Below are positions 60,253-64,000 of a stretch of DNA of 64,000 nt, in pieces (within the stretch, counting starts at the first letter, position 1; each line of letters begins with the position of its first letter). Made by a program: the position numbers and the translations under genes. The stretch lies in the NCBI GenBank assembly GCA_937975725.1, contig CALJUL010000047.1, forward strand, positions 11,422-75,421. The letters are read 5' to 3'. The notes beneath the pieces are model-generated. The model had not been told where the DNA came from and made no database searches. It saw nothing but the letters and a program-made list of their open reading frames with translations. The DNA is from an uncultured Pseudoxanthomonas sp. GTDB taxonomy: Bacteria > Pseudomonadota > Gammaproteobacteria > Xanthomonadales > Xanthomonadaceae.

Positions 60253-61539
60253 ATGTCCGCAGCCCCCGAGCACGCCCCGATCGATCCGCGCGCGATGCGC
60301 CGCGCCGTCGCCTCCTCGGTGATCGGCAACGCCTTCGAATGGTTCGACTTCCTGATCTACGGCTTCTTCACCGGGCTGATCGCCAAGGCGTTCTTCCCGG
60401 CCGACGACGCCTTCGTGGCCACCCTGCTGGCCACCGCGACCTTCGCCATCTCCTACCTGGTGCGCCCGTTCGGCGGCGTGCTGCTGGGCATGTACGCCGA
60501 CCGCGTGGGCCGCAAGCCGGCGCTGACGCTGATGATCATGATGATGGGCGTGTCGACGCTGCTGATCGGCGCCACCCCGCCCTACGTGGCCATCGGCATC
60601 GCCGCACCGCTGCTGATCATCCTGGCGCGCGTGCTGCAGGGGCTGTCGGTGGGCGGCGAGTTCGCCAGCGCCACCGCCATGCTGGTGGAATACGCGCCGC
60701 CGCGGAAGAAGATGCTCTACGGCAGCCTGCAGATGTGCTCGCAGGCGCTGGCGATCTCGGTGGCGGCGCTGTTCGGCTTCGGCCTGAGCGCGCTGCTGGC
60801 GCCGGAGGACCTGGAGAGCTGGGGCTGGCGCATCCCGTTCCTGCTGGGCGTGCTGATCGCGCCGGTGGGCTTCTACATCCGCCGCAAGGTCGAGGAATCG
60901 CCCTCCTTCGTGCAGGCGAAGCAGGGCGAACGGCTGACGTTCCGGCAACTGCTGTCGCGCCACTACGGCGCGCTGCTGGCCGGGCTGGGCGTGTGCGTGG
61001 TCGGCACCGTGTCCAACTACCTGTGGTTCATCTACATGCCGCTGTTCGTGGTGCAGCAACTGGGCCTGCCGTTCTCCGAAGCACTGCTGGGCTCGTTCGT
61101 CTGCGGCGCCATCCTGTTCGCGTTGTGCCCGCTCACCGGCATGCTGGCCGACCGCTTCGGTGCGCGCCGGGTGCTATGCACCGGCGCGGTGCTGTTCGGG
61201 CTGATGTCGTACCCGCTGTTCGCCTGGGTGGTGGCCGCGCCGGAACTGTCGCGCCTGCTGACCGCGCAGATCGCCATCGCCGTCGTCATCAGCCTGATCT
61301 GGGGGCCGACCCCGGGCATGATGGCCGGGCTGTTCCCCACCGGCGTGCGCTCCACCGGCATGGCGATCTCGTACAACTTCGGCGTGCTGCTGTTCGGCGG
61401 CCTGGCGCCGCTGACCATGACCACCCTGGTCGGCCTGACCGGCAGCAAGCTGGTGCCGGCCTACTACATCATGTTCTGCGCCGCACTGGCCCTGCTGCTG
61501 ATCGGCTACGGCACCACCCGCAAGCCCGCCGCGCAATGA
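60253..61539 (+). CDS. MFS metabolite:H+ symporter (MHS family)
   Basis: 428 residues, 12 membrane helices. The MHS opening GNAFEWFDFLIYGFFTGLI and the loop motif GMYADRVGRKPAL are characteristic. ARVLQGLSVGGEFASATAML is the conserved helix-5 segment. Relatives carry shikimate, citrate, proline and aromatic acids. As the sixth gene after ring-cleavage enzymes it is the likely inner-membrane importer of the aromatic acid or its conjugate. The stop overlaps the next start (ATGA). Confidence 0.9.
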   Translation: MSAAPEHAPIDPRAMRRAVASSVIGNAFEWFDFLIYGFFTGLIAKAFFPADDAFVATLLATATFAISYLVRPFGGVLLGMYADRVGRKPALTLMIMMMGVSTLLIGATPPYVAIGIAAPLLIILARVLQGLSVGGEFASATAMLVEYAPPRKKMLYGSLQMCSQALAISVAALFGFGLSALLAPEDLESWGWRIPFLLGVLIAPVGFYIRRKVEESPSFVQAKQGERLTFRQLLSRHYGALLAGLGVCVVGTVSNYLWFIYMPLFVVQQLGLPFSEALLGSFVCGAILFALCPLTGMLADRFGARRVLCTGAVLFGLMSYPLFAWVVAAPELSRLLTAQIAIAVVISLIWGPTPGMMAGLFPTGVRSTGMAISYNFGVLLFGGLAPLTMTTLVGLTGSKLVPAYYIMFCAALALLLIGYGTTRKPAAQ

Positions 61540-62114
61540 ACGCGCTGCCGCCGGCCGTGCACGCCGCCCGCCCCTCGCGCTGGAGCCGGCCGGTGCGGCT
61601 GCTGCACTGGCTGGGCGTGCTGCTGATCCTGGCCGTGGCCTGCATCGGCCTGGTGATGGTGGACCTGGAGCGCGGCACCGACCTGCGCAAGACGCTGTAC
61701 GCCCTGCACAAGTCGCTGGGCGTCAGCGTGCTGGCATTGGCGCTGCTGCGCCTGCTGGTGCGCCTGGCCACGCGCGCGCCCGCGCCGCTGGCCGGCCCGG
61801 CCTGGCAGTTGCGGCTGGCGCGCGCCAGCCACGGAATGCTGTACGCGCTGATGCTGGCGCTGCCGTTGTCGGGATGGCTGCTCAACTCGGTGGCCGGACA
61901 ACCGCTGCCGTGGTTCGGCGTGGTCGACCTGCCGGCGCTGGCGGCGAAGAACGCCGCATGGCGCAAGCCGGTGGACGCCGCCCACGTCGCGCTGTTCTGG
62001 ACCCTGGCGGCGCTGGCCTGCGTGCACGCCGGCGCCGCCCTGCACCATCACTGGCTGCGCGGCGACGCCACCCTGCGGCGCATGCTGCCGCTGCCGGCCG
62101 ACCGCGCCGGCTGA
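61536..62114 (+). CDS. Cytochrome b561-type membrane protein
   Basis: 192 residues, four membrane helices. The haem-ligand His pattern fits cytochrome b561 (RLLHWLGVLL; LHKSLGVSVLALALLRLLVR; RASHGMLYALMLALPLSGW; DAAHVALFW). It probably moves electrons between quinol and a periplasmic partner. The start overlaps the transporter stop, so it belongs to the catabolic operon. Its part there is unclear; reducing ferric iron or a quinone product is possible. Confidence 0.88.
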   Translation: MNALPPAVHAARPSRWSRPVRLLHWLGVLLILAVACIGLVMVDLERGTDLRKTLYALHKSLGVSVLALALLRLLVRLATRAPAPLAGPAWQLRLARASHGMLYALMLALPLSGWLLNSVAGQPLPWFGVVDLPALAAKNAAWRKPVDAAHVALFWTLAALACVHAGAALHHHWLRGDATLRRMLPLPADRAG

Positions 62115-62116
62115 GC

Positions 62117-62134
62117 GCCGCGCTTCAGCGCGGC
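62117..62134. terminator. Hairpin shared by two convergent genes
   Basis: GCCGCGC and GCGCGGC form a perfect 7-bp stem with the tetraloop TTCA. The loop contains the stop codon of the minus-strand gene. No T-run follows, so termination strength is uncertain. Confidence 0.45.
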
Positions 62135-62487
62135 TGCACGCCGGACACGCCCGGCGCCGGCCAGCCGCCCTGCCCCTGCATGTGCTTGGGATACTTCACC
62201 CGGCGCGACAGGACCTGGCCGTCGCGGCGGTCCATCAGCAGTTCCACCTTCATGCCGCGCGCGTCGTAGCCCTTCGCCTTCAGCACCAGGTCGCGCACTT
62301 CCAGTTCCGTCACCTGCGCCATCTCGCGCGCCGCCAGGCGTTCGAGCTGCTCGAACGGCAGCACCGCGGCCGATGGCGCATGGGCAGCGCGGGCCTGCGG
62401 CGCCTGCGCGGTCGCCGCCTGGACGAACGTACCCGCCGCCACCGCCAACACGAGGGCGACCGGGACATGCTTGTACCGTGCAATCAT
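62125..62487 (-). CDS. Small secreted PepSY-like protein
   Basis: 120 residues. A signal peptide (VPVALVLAVAAGTFVQAATA) is followed by an alpha-beta segment (FEQLERLAAREMAQVTELEV, ...GMKVELLMDRRDGQVLSRRV) that resembles one PepSY domain. PepSY proteins often accompany b-type cytochromes, and two such genes flank this one. It is convergent with the first cytochrome. The function is inferred only from the fold resemblance. Confidence 0.6.
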   Translation of the reverse strand: MIARYKHVPVALVLAVAAGTFVQAATAQAPQARAAHAPSAAVLPFEQLERLAAREMAQVTELEVRDLVLKAKGYDARGMKVELLMDRRDGQVLSRRVKYPKHMQGQGGWPAPGVSGVQPR

Positions 62488-63048
62488 GATGCTGCTCCGT
62501 CTATCCGCCGCAATCCGGCATTGCCGGTATACGGCAACGCGGCTGACGGCAAGCGCATCCCCGGCGTCAGGCAGGAGTCAGCCGGACGTCACGCGACCTC
62601 GACACGGCCTGGCACGCGTGGACGATGAACGGACGCACCGGCATCCGGGCGCATGTCCATGTGCCGCCAGGCTTCGGCACCCGCGACACGGCGGGGCAGA
62701 TCGCATCCCGCAAGTGAGCGTGATCGCTCTGGCGGGCGATCGCCTGCATCGGCAGGAAAGCGCAAGCGATGCGCCGGCATGCGTGAAGACGGCAGCGTGC
62801 GCTTCGCATGCACGTGCGCGGGCGAAGCGGATGCACGCATCGCTCAGCGCCGTAACGCAGCTTGCTGCGTCGTCAAACGCGACGCGTCCTGCCGTAGGCA
62901 TGGCATGGCATGGAAACGGCAGGCGCAGGTCGGGTTCGCAATGAGCGGTGTCGGTGCCAGTGCACGCGGTAGCGGCCGGTGCCGATGCATCGCCGGCAGC
63001 GCGATGCTGCCCTGTTCGCCGCACGGCGAATGCCGCGCGCGGCCCGCG
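62488..63048. other. About 560 bases without a convincing gene
   Basis: Long frames are open on both strands only because stops are rare in GC-rich DNA; none has a credible start or domain. A short perfect hairpin ACGCAGCTTGCTGCGT lies at 62855-62870. No promoter or RNA gene is recognised. Confidence 0.5.
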
Positions 63049-63597
63049 TCATCGCCGCCGCGGCAGCATCCTGGCAAGCGTGTTGTCCTTCCACAGGTAA
63101 TGGTGCGCGAGTGCGGCGAATGCATGCAGGCCGATCAGCCAGTAGCCGAACGTGCCGACGGTCTCGTGGACTTCCACCACCCGCTTCGCCAGCGCCTTGT
63201 CCGGGCCGACCAGCGCGGGCAATTCCAGGCCGAAGAAGGGGATCGGCTTGCCGGCCGCGCTCAACACCAGCCACCCGGCCAGCGGCATGCCGATCATGAA
63301 GACGTACAGCAGGCCCTGCACGCTGCGCGCGGCCAGCCGCTGCCAGGCCGGCGGCGCGGGGACGATGGGCGGCGCGGGATGCTTCAGCCGCAGCAGCAGG
63401 CGCAGCCACACCAGCGCGAAGACGAGCAGGCCGAACATGAAATGCAGGCTCTTCAGGGTCTCGCGCGGCACACTGCCCTTCTCGAACAGCACCCTGCACT
63501 CGATGAATGCGTAGACCAGGACGAACAGCGCGGCCATCAGCCAGTGCAAGGCGATGGAGCCGCGGTCGTAGGCCAGGCGATGTTCCGGTGTCTTCAT
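63049..63597 (-). CDS. Cytochrome b561
   Basis: 182 residues from the ATG giving MKTPEHRLAYD, supported by GGAG 8 bases upstream. Four membrane helices carry the haem His residues (SIALHWLMAALFVLVYAF; LKSLHFMFGLLVFALVWLRL; VVEVHETVGTFGYWLIGLHA, AALAHHYLWKDNTL). It is distantly similar to the cytochrome at 61536. It probably transfers electrons from quinol, for example in superoxide oxidation as known for CybB. It is a stand-alone gene. Confidence 0.92.
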   Translation of the reverse strand: MKTPEHRLAYDRGSIALHWLMAALFVLVYAFIECRVLFEKGSVPRETLKSLHFMFGLLVFALVWLRLLLRLKHPAPPIVPAPPAWQRLAARSVQGLLYVFMIGMPLAGWLVLSAAGKPIPFFGLELPALVGPDKALAKRVVEVHETVGTFGYWLIGLHAFAALAHHYLWKDNTLARMLPRRR

Positions 63598-63864
63598 CTC
63601 GATACTCCGTAGGCCAGTCCCCGTCGCGCGCCGCCGCTCCTTGCGGAACCTTGGCGCCGACCCTCGCTCCGGCGTCGCCGGCCGGGCCGGGAACGCGCTG
63701 GGATCCGCGCGCCGGCGGTGCAAGCCGCGGCAGCACATCACGCGAATTCCCTTCTAGCCCTGCTCCGCTGACGCCCGCCGCACGGCGCGCGTCAGCCGGC
63801 CGTCAGCGGCCGTGATGCGTGCGTGCCGGCCCGCGCGTCGCTGCCGCGCACGGCCGGCGGCGCT

Positions 63865-64000
63865 TCACTTCTTCGCCCGCACCGTGCTCTCGAAGCGGTG
63901 CTGGTAGCTGCGCGCCTCTTCCTGGCGCCGGTCCTGGTCCTGCTTTTCGCGCATTTGTCTGATCTGCGCATCGACGGCGGCGATGGCGGTCATGTTGACC
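63865..64000 (-). CDS. C-terminal end of an unidentified gene
   Basis: At least 44 residues in an open frame that continues past the right edge. The visible part is very polar and helical (DAQIRQMREKQDQDRRQEEA, ending STVRAKK). An internal ATG would give a 42-residue protein, but nothing marks it as a true start. It could be the tail of a longer coiled-coil protein. Confidence 0.45.
   Translation of the reverse strand, partial: VNMTAIAAVDAQIRQMREKQDQDRRQEEARSYQHRFESTVRAKK

Noticed and set aside
62855..62870. Short perfect hairpin considered as a terminator
   Set aside because: No T-run and no gene ending next to it, so it is not called a terminator.
62653..63612. Plus-strand frame across the gap and the cytochrome b561 gene
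   Set aside because: It runs antisense to the cytochrome gene, which has four haem-binding helices; the upstream part shows no domain.

Overview
The window looks like a chromosome segment from the Xanthomonadaceae/Lysobacteraceae (Lysobacter, Luteimonas or Pseudoxanthomonas type). The basis is very GC-rich coding DNA, a bactofilin/erpA/nudC/ampE neighbourhood, an MFS-PlsC fusion, and large TonB-dependent receptors beside glycan hydrolases. Genus is inferred from gene content only; no database was searched.

Positions 1-21500 are mostly core genome: a serine protease (cut by the left edge), purH, an acetyltransferase and purD; a divergent aldo/keto reductase and LysR pair; an MFS-acyltransferase fusion; two CD225/dispanin proteins with a DUF2752 protein; a minus-strand block of two DUF6776-like proteins flanking a bactofilin, then erpA, nudC and ampE; DUF4126; a REC-GGDEF-EAL protein with degenerate catalytic sites, start-stop overlapped with a hybrid kinase; bacterioferritin, bfd with a Fur box, rppH; and tRNA-Met.

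Positions 21500-44450 hold an N-glycan/mannan-type utilisation locus next to the tRNA and a decayed integrase. It carries GH3 (beta-xylosidase type), GH125, three GH92 alpha-mannosidases, a GH2 beta-mannosidase, a PfkB kinase, a LacI regulator and a TonB receptor. The set resembles the Xanthomonas campestris nixE/J/K/I genes. Near-palindromes with a shared AACGTT core precede the TonB receptor and the GH92-LacI-kinase operon. Three accessory genes (glucokinase, a TonB receptor, an AGE-type epimerase) look internally deleted, so enzymes for using the released sugars seem damaged while the hydrolases are intact.

Positions 45000-62100 hold what I consider the most interesting system: a TonB receptor with a periplasmic Fes/IroE-like esterase, a GntR/FCD regulator, a minus operon (M20D amidohydrolase, two extradiol-dioxygenase-fold proteins, a class II aldolase-fold protein, a ChuX/HutX-like secreted protein), and a plus operon with a complete 4-oxalocrotonate branch of meta-cleavage plus an MHS importer and a b-type cytochrome. 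A 23-bp element, 20/23 identical, lies at both divergent control regions and ties uptake to catabolism. My reading is that the cell imports an esterified or amidated carboxy-catechol, possibly a catecholate siderophore such as a dihydroxybenzoyl-amino acid, cuts it to a dihydroxybenzoate, ring-cleaves and decarboxylates it, and sends it to pyruvate and acetyl-CoA. One of the two dioxygenase-fold proteins has lost every metal ligand, and the aldolase-fold protein lacks the usual metal histidines.

The right end carries a small secreted protein, a second cytochrome b561 and the end of an unidentified gene.
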